From JBDKFK01 sp039798745 (GTDB taxonomy: Bacteria > Patescibacteriota > Microgenomatia > UBA1406 > GWC2-37-13), in contig JBDKFK010000001.1 of NCBI GenBank assembly GCA_039798745.1, positions 1-64,000 of the forward strand: DNA of 64,000 nucleotides. Reading direction: 5' to 3'. The notes beneath the pieces are model-generated. The model did no database searches. It saw only the letters and a program-made list of their open reading frames with translations, and was not told the DNA's origin. The first letter of the stretch is position 1. Every line of letters starts with the position of its first letter. Made by a program: the position numbers and the translations under genes. Positions 45,803-54,701 of this stretch are shown here, piece by piece.

Positions 45803-47263
45803 TCAGTTTTTTCTGTATACCTTCCAGGTATCGAATGATTTCATCTGTACATAATCCTTTTGGGGATACATATCTCGGTCATAATCTTCAATAGCGAGAC
45901 ACGTGCCAGCTTGATACCTCGAAATTTTTTGTGCAAAGGTGTTTTTATTATAGACATAATCTACGGGTAGAGCGGAATAGTAGACTAATGACGGATGATT
46001 GCCGTATATGGCTGATGTTGAGATGGTGAGGTTAAGGCCACTGAGAACTTCATAAGTCTGTCTTCCGTCTTTATCTATCAGCACGGCTATCGCGGAACAG
46101 TTCTTTTTTGCGTACTGTGAAAGATTATATGTCTCGTCATATTCTGAATAGTAGCTCCCCAAAAAGTTTCCTGCTTTATATGTATTGTATATCACCACGA
46201 TGGCAACCCCCAATATCACAAGCACGAATATTCGTTTATATTTCTGTATAAGTGAAAGAGGATATAGCATAAGAAGCGCTATCTGAGGGATTGCCGGATA
46301 TATATACCAACTGATTTTAGTTTTCGTAAGGTTAAGAAAGAGAAACCACGGAAAAAGAAAAAGAATGAATAGTAACTGATCATCTGTAATTTTCTTTTTT
46401 AACCGATGATAGAGCACAGTAAGCAGTCCAGCCAGAGCAATAAAGCTGTAGTAGCCGTATTGTATAAAAACTAGATCAAAGTAATATGTTCGTTTGCCAA
46501 AGTGTGACTCAATAGAACTTGTTACTCTTCGTAGCATATGATCTATAAAATGCACCTGTACAAATTCATTGCCGTAGAAAAGTACCATAATCACATACCA
46601 TATCATCATTACAGCAATCTGAGGAATCATCATCCGCATATGCTGAAAAAGAACTGCTTTATACTTACGTTCCAACACATATCGAAACATGTCATATAAC
46701 GCAATAACAAACAACGGATAGAATCCGAGTAATGATTTACTGAATACGCCTATAAACAAAAACAAAAGGCTCAGACCAAATCGCGGAAAGGTAAGGAGAT
46801 ACCCAAGCCAGCCGATGAGGAGAAATACGTCTGTGTTCACCGTTTGAGCACGTTGGAGAAATGTAGGGTTGCACGCAATAAGAACGCCGGTGGTTATCGC
46901 AAGATATTTATTTTTTGTTCCTCGCAGTACCCAAAGATATACCATACCAAGAGCCAACGCCGATAAAAATAGACTCAGTAACCGAGTGGTTATTTCGGGT
47001 TTAGCCGGCACATACTGAATAATAAAACCATAGATAAGTGGTGCGAGCGGTGGTTTTTCCAACCATGCTTTCCCTTGCCACAACGGAGTCGGGGAGTGTT
47101 GAACTATCATTTCTTTCCCTACCTCAACATAAATAGATTCATCCCAGTCGTAAAATGGCTTATGGTACGTTATAAGCTTATATGACAGCACAGCTGTATA
47201 AAGGAAGATGAGGATAAGAAAGATCCAATGTGACTTTGATGTCCGTACAATTGAATCTTTCAT
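45803..47263 (-). CDS. GT39 (ArnT-like) membrane glycosyltransferase
   Basis: 486 residues. DWDESIYVEVGKEMI and WLEKPPLAPLIYGF match ArnT (aminoarabinose transferase) loops closely, with ITTRLLSLFLSALALGMVYLW after them. Expected to use a polyprenyl-phosphate sugar at the outer face; the acceptor need not be lipid A, which is not expected here. Last gene of the operon starting at 50616; its first base coincides with the last base of the preceding gene. Confidence 0.83.
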   Translation of the reverse strand: MKDSIVRTSKSHWIFLILIFLYTAVLSYKLITYHKPFYDWDESIYVEVGKEMIVQHSPTPLWQGKAWLEKPPLAPLIYGFIIQYVPAKPEITTRLLSLFLSALALGMVYLWVLRGTKNKYLAITTGVLIACNPTFLQRAQTVNTDVFLLIGWLGYLLTFPRFGLSLLFLFIGVFSKSLLGFYPLFVIALYDMFRYVLERKYKAVLFQHMRMMIPQIAVMMIWYVIMVLFYGNEFVQVHFIDHMLRRVTSSIESHFGKRTYYFDLVFIQYGYYSFIALAGLLTVLYHRLKKKITDDQLLFILFLFPWFLFLNLTKTKISWYIYPAIPQIALLMLYPLSLIQKYKRIFVLVILGVAIVVIYNTYKAGNFLGSYYSEYDETYNLSQYAKKNCSAIAVLIDKDGRQTYEVLSGLNLTISTSAIYGNHPSLVYYSALPVDYVYNKNTFAQKISRYQAGTCLAIEDYDRDMYPQKDYVQMKSFDTWKVYRKN

Positions 47264-48402
47264 TAACTAACGAGAGTATCAATATATAACGCTATCAATA
47301 TATGGAGAGGGATAAAAAACATCACGAGATATCGGGGAAAAATAGGTATAAAAAACAGAATAACTGAGTATATAGCTACAAGAGACAGCACCATCATAAA
47401 TAAAGGAGAACTATGTTTTTTGATAATAAAAAGTATGGTGCATACAATCCCCACGATCATAATCGCGGGCCAGTATAGCGTCCAGTTCTGGTAGGTTACG
47501 GTAGGATATCCTTCACTCCACACTTTCCACTGGTTAAAAAAGATAAGGGTAAGGAACGATCCGTAGAGTTTGTCTGACTGGATTTGTGAGATGGCATAAA
47601 ATGTGTAGATCCACTTATGCATACCAAGAAACCGCATAACAGAGGCGCCGAGAATAAAAAGTCTGGAATATGTAACGATGTATGTAAGCGAAGTGACGGC
47701 AACTATAAGGGGAATTTCTGTAAATATACGTGCGCGTCTCTTCTTATCGAATACATATATGCAAAAGAGCCACGCCATAGCCAACGGAAAAAATATAAGA
47801 ACCAATTTTGTTGAAACAAAAAGTCCTAGTCCGATAGCTGAAAAAATAAGATAACGCCACTGTCGTTTTTTTTCATAGAGTGTGAAAAGATATAAAAAAA
47901 GCATGAGAAAACAGATCTGTATAATTTCAAGCTGAGGCGCTGTAGTAAGCTGATCGACAAATATCGGATGAAGAGATGTTATCCAGACAGCTAATGCGGC
48001 AGGAAGGGGAGATCTGGTATGCATTCGGACGATTCCGTGGATAAAAAAAAGTGTCAGCAGTGCAGCAAACAGAGAGACGAGCTGATAGTTATGAAATAAC
48101 AATATAAATATACCTATAAGATATTTGCCTACGGGTGGTACCTCGGGGCTAATGAGAATCGGGTTTTCACCGTTAATATACTTATAGCCTGAGTACGCGT
48201 ATAACCAGGTGTCTCCTATTGGTTTTTTTGAGTTGGGTACCATCCACTGAGATTCTTCATACGCTTTCTTGAAAACTGCGGGGTCAAAGGTCGCGTGTAG
48301 CATACTGCTTCGGTAGACTACAATATATAAAAGATAAAAAGCAGATATTGTCAGCAATACAACCGCTACAAGTCCCGTCTTGTTATGTTTTTGCTTTGTC
48401 AT
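47263..48402 (-). CDS. GT-C-like membrane protein
   Basis: 379 residues from ATG 48402 (a longer frame starts at 48420). About 9-10 helices. The region LISPEVPPVGKYLIGIFILLF resembles the 'PP-x-GK' substrate loop of PMT-type enzymes, and DTWLYAYSGYKYINGEN stands in for the acidic loop. Lacks a clear Asp-Glu pair, so activity is uncertain. Overlaps the ALG5-like gene by 20 bases. Confidence 0.68.
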   Translation of the reverse strand: MTKQKHNKTGLVAVVLLTISAFYLLYIVVYRSSMLHATFDPAVFKKAYEESQWMVPNSKKPIGDTWLYAYSGYKYINGENPILISPEVPPVGKYLIGIFILLFHNYQLVSLFAALLTLFFIHGIVRMHTRSPLPAALAVWITSLHPIFVDQLTTAPQLEIIQICFLMLFLYLFTLYEKKRQWRYLIFSAIGLGLFVSTKLVLIFFPLAMAWLFCIYVFDKKRRARIFTEIPLIVAVTSLTYIVTYSRLFILGASVMRFLGMHKWIYTFYAISQIQSDKLYGSFLTLIFFNQWKVWSEGYPTVTYQNWTLYWPAIMIVGIVCTILFIIKKHSSPLFMMVLSLVAIYSVILFFIPIFPRYLVMFFIPLHILIALYIDTLVS

Positions 48403-49141
48403 AGGTATGTGATAGATCACAGAGCTTAATCTTCACGATATCCCTCAGCGTTTCTAGCGAATCTTTGATAAATGTTACGCGTTTGGTTTCTACATGTCTC
48501 CATATAACAGGCACTTCTTTAATTTTATACTTAAGTTTTCTCGCTAAAAACAGAAACTCAAGATCAAATCCCGCAGTAACAGAGGGGGTCTTGATAACGT
48601 GTATATCTTTAAATACCTGAAGTTTGGATATAATAGTACGGGCAGCGGTAGTTTTAAACATCTTAAATCCACATTGCGTGTCCTTTATTCCCCTAAGCCC
48701 AATAAGCAGATTCCTAATCCAGATGAATCCGAGGGCAAGTAGTTTGCGTGAGAAAGGTGCTCCTTCACGGTTTGTGTTGCGGGATCCGATGACAACATCA
48801 AAGCCCTTCTCGACTTCACGAATTAGCTTAGTAGCCTCTTCAATCGGAGTAGCCAGATCCATATCAGAAAACATGACACTGTCGCATGTAGCCTTCTCAA
48901 TGCCTGTCATAATGGCAAATGCCTTACCCATATGTTTATTCTTAATCAGTTTAAATTTGGGAAAACGTTTACTGTACTTTGCGGATATGATAGAAGCTGA
49001 ATCGTCTGTTGATCCATCATCTACCACCAACACTTCACCGAATGAAGAATTATCTTTTGTGTAGTTGCCTATTTTATCCAGCACACCTTTCTGAAGATTG
49101 GCTTCCTCGTTATAACAGGGTATTATCAGGCTTATATTCAT
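48383..49141 (-). CDS. GT2: polyprenyl/dolichyl-phosphate glucosyltransferase-like
   Basis: 252 residues with all ALG5/DPM-type motifs: LIIPCYNEEANLQKGVL, VVDDGSTDDSASI, MFSDMDLATPIEEATKLI (DXD) and VIGSRNTN, then RNLLIGLRGIKDTQCGFKMF. Such enzymes load glucose or mannose onto polyprenyl phosphate on the cytoplasmic face, making the donor used by GT-C enzymes. That places it as the donor-supply step for the many GT39-like proteins around it. No membrane helices at the C-terminus. Confidence 0.87.
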   Translation of the reverse strand: MNISLIIPCYNEEANLQKGVLDKIGNYTKDNSSFGEVLVVDDGSTDDSASIISAKYSKRFPKFKLIKNKHMGKAFAIMTGIEKATCDSVMFSDMDLATPIEEATKLIREVEKGFDVVIGSRNTNREGAPFSRKLLALGFIWIRNLLIGLRGIKDTQCGFKMFKTTAARTIISKLQVFKDIHVIKTPSVTAGFDLEFLFLARKLKYKIKEVPVIWRHVETKRVTFIKDSLETLRDIVKIKLCDLSHTYDKAKT

Positions 49142-49149
49142 AAATTAAC

Positions 49150-50616
49150 TTAATGTATTAATCTATATATAGTAACACCTTTATGTTTCCAGACACCATC
49201 AATTTTAGTTGGAGCGAAATAGGCAATGTCCCATTGTGGATCTCCAATAGGTTTACACGCAGCTTCACAGACCACAAACAACTCGTCGGCTTTTTCCAGA
49301 GTATCTTTTTCTATCGGCCGCTTACCTTTTATCTCCAGAAAGTATCTATATGTACTGTCCGAGTATTTGTCTGGCAATGTGGTGAGTGAGTATTTTTTCT
49401 GGGTTATATGTCGAGCAATTACATCAGCGGTTGTTCGTGCCGTTTCAATCTGCATGCCTGGAGGTTTGGATACAAAATCAAGATGAGCAATGTTATTAAG
49501 CACGTAAAGAACCATAAACATATACGTTAGATATTTGACGGGAGCAGGAAAGTGTTTGTGTACCTCTGCAAAAATGAGGGAAAGAAGAAAGAAAAAAATA
49601 TAATAGACAGGTGTAAAGTAGTGTTCATATTTATCTCCATGATAGAGCGATATGATAACCAATGACAGTACAGTAACGGTTGCTGTAAGCGGGATGATCA
49701 TATTCTTGCCTCGTTTGATAGCTGCATACACGGCTACGATAAGTACAAAAAGTATTATGCCCAATAATGCTGTATCTATGTCCATTCTTAATATATACGT
49801 GAATAAGTAACGGATAGTATCAAAAAAGCCGCTTATGAGTCCTCCCTTACTGTTGATTCCAATATCATCTGTCTGAGTAAATACGGAGAAAAATGCTTTG
49901 GTGTTCTGAAAGTTATGTCTGATGTCGAAAATTATGAGGGGGGTCGAAATGAACGCGAATGAGAGTATAGATAACACATATTGTTTTATTGTCTGTAAAG
50001 ATAGTTTCTTTTGTAGATACAGATATATCAAAACAATGAAATAGGTTGGTATAACTGCAAGGTACAGAAAATGCAGCTGAAGTGACAGAGCGCAAAAGGC
50101 GCCAAAGAGTATATAGTTCCACCTATTCTTCGACCGAAGCGATCTGATGAAGAAAAAGAGACTCATGAATGAAAAAAATGGCAGAATATTTGGATTCCAC
50201 GCAAATCGTGATAGAAAAACATTCACCTGTGAAAAACCTATTAAAAGAGCCATGCATATACCCGCGACCGGGCCAACAAGAGAAGTAACCGCGAGATAAG
50301 CAGCTATAATCGACGCGCTATTGAAAACAGCTACGCCGCCCGCGAGGACTGCAGGGTTCTGAGATAGCAACTGAAACGGGGTTAGAAAGTAGTAAAAAAA
50401 TGGACCCAGGTAAATGTATCCTGAGGGTGTATTGAGTGACGAAGGGGCTCCTATGGCGGGGAAATGCTCCAGAGTGGCTATTCGTTTTACTATTATGCTG
50501 TCTCTTCCCTGATCGCCGAGAAATGTGGCGTAATCATTAATTTGGTACAGTCTGATGAAAGCGGCAGCAATAACAATGACTGCGAGAATATAAAAGAATG
50601 CCCTGTTGTTTTTCAT
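49150..50616 (-). CDS. GT39-like membrane glycosyltransferase
   Basis: 488 residues. TFLGDQGRDSIIVKRIA is the same DQGRD-type acidic loop as in the 32075-33574 protein, so these two form a subgroup. LNTPSGYIYLGPFFYYFLTPFQLL follows. About 11 helices and a short outside tail. First gene of a minus operon (50616 to 45803); it diverges from the plus gene at 50636 with only 19 bases between the ATGs. Confidence 0.8.
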   Translation of the reverse strand: MKNNRAFFYILAVIVIAAAFIRLYQINDYATFLGDQGRDSIIVKRIATLEHFPAIGAPSSLNTPSGYIYLGPFFYYFLTPFQLLSQNPAVLAGGVAVFNSASIIAAYLAVTSLVGPVAGICMALLIGFSQVNVFLSRFAWNPNILPFFSFMSLFFFIRSLRSKNRWNYILFGAFCALSLQLHFLYLAVIPTYFIVLIYLYLQKKLSLQTIKQYVLSILSFAFISTPLIIFDIRHNFQNTKAFFSVFTQTDDIGINSKGGLISGFFDTIRYLFTYILRMDIDTALLGIILFVLIVAVYAAIKRGKNMIIPLTATVTVLSLVIISLYHGDKYEHYFTPVYYIFFFLLSLIFAEVHKHFPAPVKYLTYMFMVLYVLNNIAHLDFVSKPPGMQIETARTTADVIARHITQKKYSLTTLPDKYSDSTYRYFLEIKGKRPIEKDTLEKADELFVVCEAACKPIGDPQWDIAYFAPTKIDGVWKHKGVTIYRLIH

Positions 50617-50620
50617 ACGT

Positions 50621-50626
50621 TATAAT
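50621..50626 (+). promoter_or_regulatory. -10 box between divergent GT-C genes
   Basis: TATAAT, 9 bases before the ATG at 50636. On the other strand the same bases include TACATT (50624-50629), 7 bases before the ATG at 50616, so start sites for both directions may overlap. Confidence 0.4.
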
Positions 50627-50635
50627 GTACCTGAA

Positions 50636-51766
50636 ATGCAAACCGTAAAACTAAGCGAAACAAGGAATATTGTTATTATTATAGCAATTGTCTTTATATC
50701 GGCAATGCTGCTTTACTGGCCATATCTGCTTCGGACGTCACCTTTCGGGCTTGATTTACATACGCCTGATATGAATGTCATTTACAGTAATTATGATGGA
50801 CCACTCTATATTATACCCGCAAAAACGCTTTATAACCCTGCTGCAATCGAAAAAATAGGATTAGAGACGCCGTTGCCCACCAAATATTTTGCTGCTCATT
50901 TTCCGCTATACCCAGCGTTGATTCGGTTATTTTCGTTTGTGGGATACCTTAAGTCCATGATTTTAGTCTCGTTTCTGGGATCTGTACTTCTGGGAATCGG
51001 CTTTTATTATGTAGTAAAAAAATTATCGTTATCTCAGAGTCCTCTTCTTCTCACTACTGTAATGCTATTCCTGCCCAGGTTGCTTGTTGTGCGTGCTGTA
51101 GGTGCGCCTGAAACTTTCTTTATGTTATTCATTATTCTCTCACTCTATTTTTTTGAACAGAAGAAGTATGCTCTTGCCGGGATACTGGGCGCGCTAGCCA
51201 CAATGACCAAGGCACCTGGAGTACTCTTGTTTATTGTTTACGTGCTTGCGATCGGCGAACAATATATGAAGTCCCGGAAAGTACGTTGGCAGTGGCTCTA
51301 TGTGCTACTTATACCGGTAGGGTTACTATCAGTCTTTGGTCTTTACTCATTGCAGTATCATGACTTTTTTGCGTTCTGGCATACTGGTGGAGTTGTCCCC
51401 TTGGTATATCCGTTTGCTGCCTTTAATTTTCAGAAGCAGTGGATTGGGACAGGATGGCTCGAGGATGTTGTTTTTTATTTCTATCTCTATATTCTTAGTG
51501 CGGTTACTCTACGTGACAGCAAATACCGCAGCTTCTTTTATTTTTCTGTAGTATTCCTTGTTGCAACGTCTTTTGTGCAGCACAGAGATATCGCGCGTTA
51601 CGCGCTTCCCTTATGGCCGGTGGCATGTATCGCTTTTGAAAAATTTCTTGTTTCCCGTAAATACTTTTGGGCATTGGTAATCGCGTTGCCCGCGATATAT
51701 TTATACGCGTGGAACTTTTTGTCATATAATACGATGCCGATCAGTAACTGGGCTCCTTTCCTTTAA
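50636..51766 (+). CDS. GT-C-like membrane glycosyltransferase
   Basis: 376 residues from ATG 50636. About 9-10 helices. HTPDMNVIYSNYDGPLYIIPAKTLYN takes the place of the acidic loop, with YFAAHFPLYPALIRLFSF after it, a pattern of CPR GT-C proteins related to the mannosyltransferase (PIG-M/GT50-87) side rather than ArnT. Stands alone on the plus strand. Substrate unknown. Confidence 0.7.
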   Translation: MQTVKLSETRNIVIIIAIVFISAMLLYWPYLLRTSPFGLDLHTPDMNVIYSNYDGPLYIIPAKTLYNPAAIEKIGLETPLPTKYFAAHFPLYPALIRLFSFVGYLKSMILVSFLGSVLLGIGFYYVVKKLSLSQSPLLLTTVMLFLPRLLVVRAVGAPETFFMLFIILSLYFFEQKKYALAGILGALATMTKAPGVLLFIVYVLAIGEQYMKSRKVRWQWLYVLLIPVGLLSVFGLYSLQYHDFFAFWHTGGVVPLVYPFAAFNFQKQWIGTGWLEDVVFYFYLYILSAVTLRDSKYRSFFYFSVVFLVATSFVQHRDIARYALPLWPVACIAFEKFLVSRKYFWALVIALPAIYLYAWNFLSYNTMPISNWAPFL

Positions 51767-51812
51767 TAGGTACCTCTAGCATTTATACATTTCTTCTATT
51801 ACACTAAATACT

Positions 51813-52847
51813 ATGTTTAAAGCGCTTAAAAAGAGATGGTATGTCGTTGTTGTAATCCTCATTGTAGTCGGCTTTATTATATTTCGTAATAACAGTGCAA
51901 AGGTCGAAAGTACGAAAGAGACTGTACATACGGTTAAAAGAGAGACGATTAAAGACACATTATCTATCTCAGGTTTCGTAGACGCACATGAAAAAGCTTC
52001 GCTCAAATTTCAATCTTCGGGCAAACTTGTCTGGGTTGGTGTAAAAGAGGGCGATTATGTCAACAAACACCAGGCAATAGCATCGCTGGATCAGCAGGAT
52101 ATTCAGAAACGTATGCAGAAATACTTAAATACCTACATGCAGTCACGGCTCACGTTCGACCAGTCAAAAGATGACACTCGTGAGGTAGTAATAGGAGGGC
52201 TTACCCAGGATCAGCGCCGGAGAACGATGCGTGTGGCTGATAAAACACAGTACGATTTGAACAACGCGGTTATAGATGTAGAGTTACAGAAGCTGTCCGC
52301 CGACGATGCGTTCCTTTCTTCTCCCATCGAGGGAATCGTAACCAAAGTAGATACTCCAAACGCCGGTATAAATATTACGCCAGCTTCTGCCGAATTTGTG
52401 ATAGTTAATCCTAAATCACTCTATTTTTCGGGAACCGCGGATCAGACCGAGGTGGTCAAACTCAAGCAAGGTATGTATGGCTCTATTGTTTTTGATTCGT
52501 TTCCCGACGATACCGCTTCCGGTATGATCGATTCCATTTCGTTCATGCCCAAAGAAGGCGAGACAGGGACTGTGTATGAGATAAAGATTAACGTAAGCGG
52601 AGCGGATCTCAGTACATACCGTCTTGGAATGACTGGCGATGCAGATTTCACGTTGCATGAGAAGAAAAATGTATTATCTGTTCCTGTACGTTTTGTGAGG
52701 ACTGAAGGGGATAAACAATATGTATGGAAGATGGAAAATAATAAGCAAGTAAAAAGGTATGTAAAGACAGGTGTAACTGATGATACTCTGATAGAAGTGA
52801 CCTCAGGTCTGCGGGAAGGGGACATTATCTATGATAAAACTTCATAA
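51813..52847 (+). CDS. MacA-like periplasmic adaptor (HlyD/RND-MFP family)
   Basis: 344 residues: one N-terminal membrane helix, a barrel-sandwich/lipoyl half (LSISGFVDAHEKASLKFQSSG), a short hairpin, the second lipoyl half (SPIEGIVTKV), then beta-barrel and membrane-proximal domains. The alpha-hairpin is short compared with E. coli MacA, as expected where no outer-membrane channel is met. It is followed by an ABC ATPase (17-base overlap) and a MacB-type permease: a complete three-gene exporter. TACACT lies 7 bases before the ATG. Confidence 0.85.
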   Translation: MFKALKKRWYVVVVILIVVGFIIFRNNSAKVESTKETVHTVKRETIKDTLSISGFVDAHEKASLKFQSSGKLVWVGVKEGDYVNKHQAIASLDQQDIQKRMQKYLNTYMQSRLTFDQSKDDTREVVIGGLTQDQRRRTMRVADKTQYDLNNAVIDVELQKLSADDAFLSSPIEGIVTKVDTPNAGINITPASAEFVIVNPKSLYFSGTADQTEVVKLKQGMYGSIVFDSFPDDTASGMIDSISFMPKEGETGTVYEIKINVSGADLSTYRLGMTGDADFTLHEKKNVLSVPVRFVRTEGDKQYVWKMENNKQVKRYVKTGVTDDTLIEVTSGLREGDIIYDKTS

Positions 52848-53505
52848 CGTTGAGAAAGTATACCGCCTCGATGATGAAATCATATTTGCCGCGTTGAAGG
52901 GTGTAAATCTTGAGATACATTCGGGTGAATTTTCATCAATAATCGGACCTTCGGGAAGTGGCAAATCTACACTTATGCATATTATTGGTCTTCTGGACAA
53001 ACCGTCCTCAGGAATTATCGAAATTGACGGGCAGGATGTAAGCCGGTTAGACGATGACGCCACTTCTACCCTGAGAAGCGAGTTTGTGGGTTTTGTATTT
53101 CAGCAGTTCAATCTGATAAATAAACTATCGGTTCTTGAGAACATTCTTTTGCCTTCTGTGTATGCACGTACTCCCCTTAAGTACTCCCCCATGGAGAAAG
53201 CTCTGTATCTGATTGAACGGTTTGGATTGAAGGGAAAGGAAAAGTCATTTCCTAACAAAATATCCGGCGGTCAGCAGCAGAGAGTAGCAATAGCCCGCGC
53301 GCTTATCATGAATCCTAAACTTATCCTTGCTGATGAACCAACGGGAAATCTTGATACAAAGACCGGCGACGAAATTATGAAGCTCCTGAAAGAACTCAAT
53401 AAAGAAGAAAAAAGAACCATTGTAATTGTTACGCATGAACCGGATATTGCCGCTCAGACAAAGCGTGTTATAAAGATTAAGGACGGACTCATCGAAAAAA
53501 AATAA
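52831..53505 (+). CDS. MacB/LolD-type ABC transporter ATP-binding protein
   Basis: 224 residues with Walker A GPSGSGKST, Q-loop VFQQFNLINKL, signature SGGQQQRVAIARA, Walker B LILADEPTGNLD and H-loop VTHEPD. It belongs to the MacB/LolD/FtsE branch that drives mechanotransmission instead of classic transport. Preceded by an AAGGGG run inside the adaptor gene that may serve as ribosome binding site. Its stop overlaps the permease ATG by one base. Confidence 0.92.
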   Translation: MIKLHNVEKVYRLDDEIIFAALKGVNLEIHSGEFSSIIGPSGSGKSTLMHIIGLLDKPSSGIIEIDGQDVSRLDDDATSTLRSEFVGFVFQQFNLINKLSVLENILLPSVYARTPLKYSPMEKALYLIERFGLKGKEKSFPNKISGGQQQRVAIARALIMNPKLILADEPTGNLDTKTGDEIMKLLKELNKEEKRTIVIVTHEPDIAAQTKRVIKIKDGLIEKK

Positions 53506-54701
53506 TGAAATACTTTTTATTTATTCTGCGAACCTCTCTTGAGGATTTTACGCGTAACAAGGGACGGTCATTTCTCACATCTCTTGGTATTCTGATCGGA
53601 GTACTTTCTGTAGTGCTTCTGATGGCATTTGGTCTGGGCCTGAAAAAGTATATTAACGACCAGTTTGAAAGTCTTGGCACTAATCTTCTGCGTCTGGTTC
53701 CCGGAGATCCGCTTCAGGGAGGTTTTAGCGGCTCAATTAGCAATGTGAGGTTTGATGAAAAAGACGTTACAAGACTGAGGCGTATTCACGACGCAACGTA
53801 TATTGCGCCTATTTACATGAAGAATGCGAAAGTAGATGTGGGAAAAGATGTGGAACAGGGAACGTTATACTCGAGTACCGCAGATATATTTCCCGGACTT
53901 AACCTTCATGTTAAGTATGGTGAGTTATTCACAAAGCAGAATGTAGACAAGCGGAGCAAAGTTGTCGTAATAGGACCTAAGATTGCCGCTGACCTGTTTG
54001 GCGACGCGGCTTCAGCAGTGGGCAAAACGCTGAAAGTTGATAGTGTTTCGTTTAAAGTTATAGGTGTGCTGGAAGAAAAAGGAGGCGGAGGCTTTGGAGG
54101 ACCTGATCTTGACGCGTTTATCTATATGCCATATAAAACAGCGTATATATTCAATACTGATAAGTCATTTATGGCAATTATTATAAAAACGAGCAGTGAC
54201 GCCACTCTGGGTACGGTGAAGGATGACATTAAACAGATAATGATGAAACGTTATAAAGAAGATGAGTTCTCAGTTGTAGAACAGACTGAAATACTGAATA
54301 CTATTGGTTCTATTTTTGGTATTGTGAACACAGTACTCGTTGCGATTGCCGCTGTTTCGCTGGTCGTAGGCGGTATTGGTATTATGAATATTATGTATGT
54401 TACGGTTACCGAACGTATCAAGGAGATTGGAATAAGACGGGCGATAGGAGCAAGAAAAATGGATATACTCGCGCAGTTTCTTATTGAATCAATAATCCTT
54501 TCTCTATTTGGAGGGTTTCTAGGTCTTGGCCTCGCATTTATTATCGTATTTTTTATCCAGCGTTTATTTCCGGCATATATTGATCTCCAGACGGTCTCAC
54601 TTGCGCTTGGGGTATCTACGTTTATTGGCGTAGTGTTTGGTGTCTTTCCTGCAAAGAAAGCGGCGGATTTGTCTCCTATAGATGCAATCCGTTATGAATG
54701 A
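53505..54701 (+). CDS. MacB-type ABC transporter permease
   Basis: 398 residues, four helices: one N-terminal (SFLTSLGILIGVLSVVLLMAFG), a large outside MacB_PCD domain, and three C-terminal helices with VTERIKEIGIRRAIGARKMDIL, the coupling loop of the FtsX/MacB family. In other bacteria MacAB exports peptides, macrolides or lipoproteins; the cargo here is unknown. The end overlaps the convergent GT4 gene by 10 bases. Confidence 0.92.
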   Translation: MKYFLFILRTSLEDFTRNKGRSFLTSLGILIGVLSVVLLMAFGLGLKKYINDQFESLGTNLLRLVPGDPLQGGFSGSISNVRFDEKDVTRLRRIHDATYIAPIYMKNAKVDVGKDVEQGTLYSSTADIFPGLNLHVKYGELFTKQNVDKRSKVVVIGPKIAADLFGDAASAVGKTLKVDSVSFKVIGVLEEKGGGGFGGPDLDAFIYMPYKTAYIFNTDKSFMAIIIKTSSDATLGTVKDDIKQIMMKRYKEDEFSVVEQTEILNTIGSIFGIVNTVLVAIAAVSLVVGGIGIMNIMYVTVTERIKEIGIRRAIGARKMDILAQFLIESIILSLFGGFLGLGLAFIIVFFIQRLFPAYIDLQTVSLALGVSTFIGVVFGVFPAKKAADLSPIDAIRYE

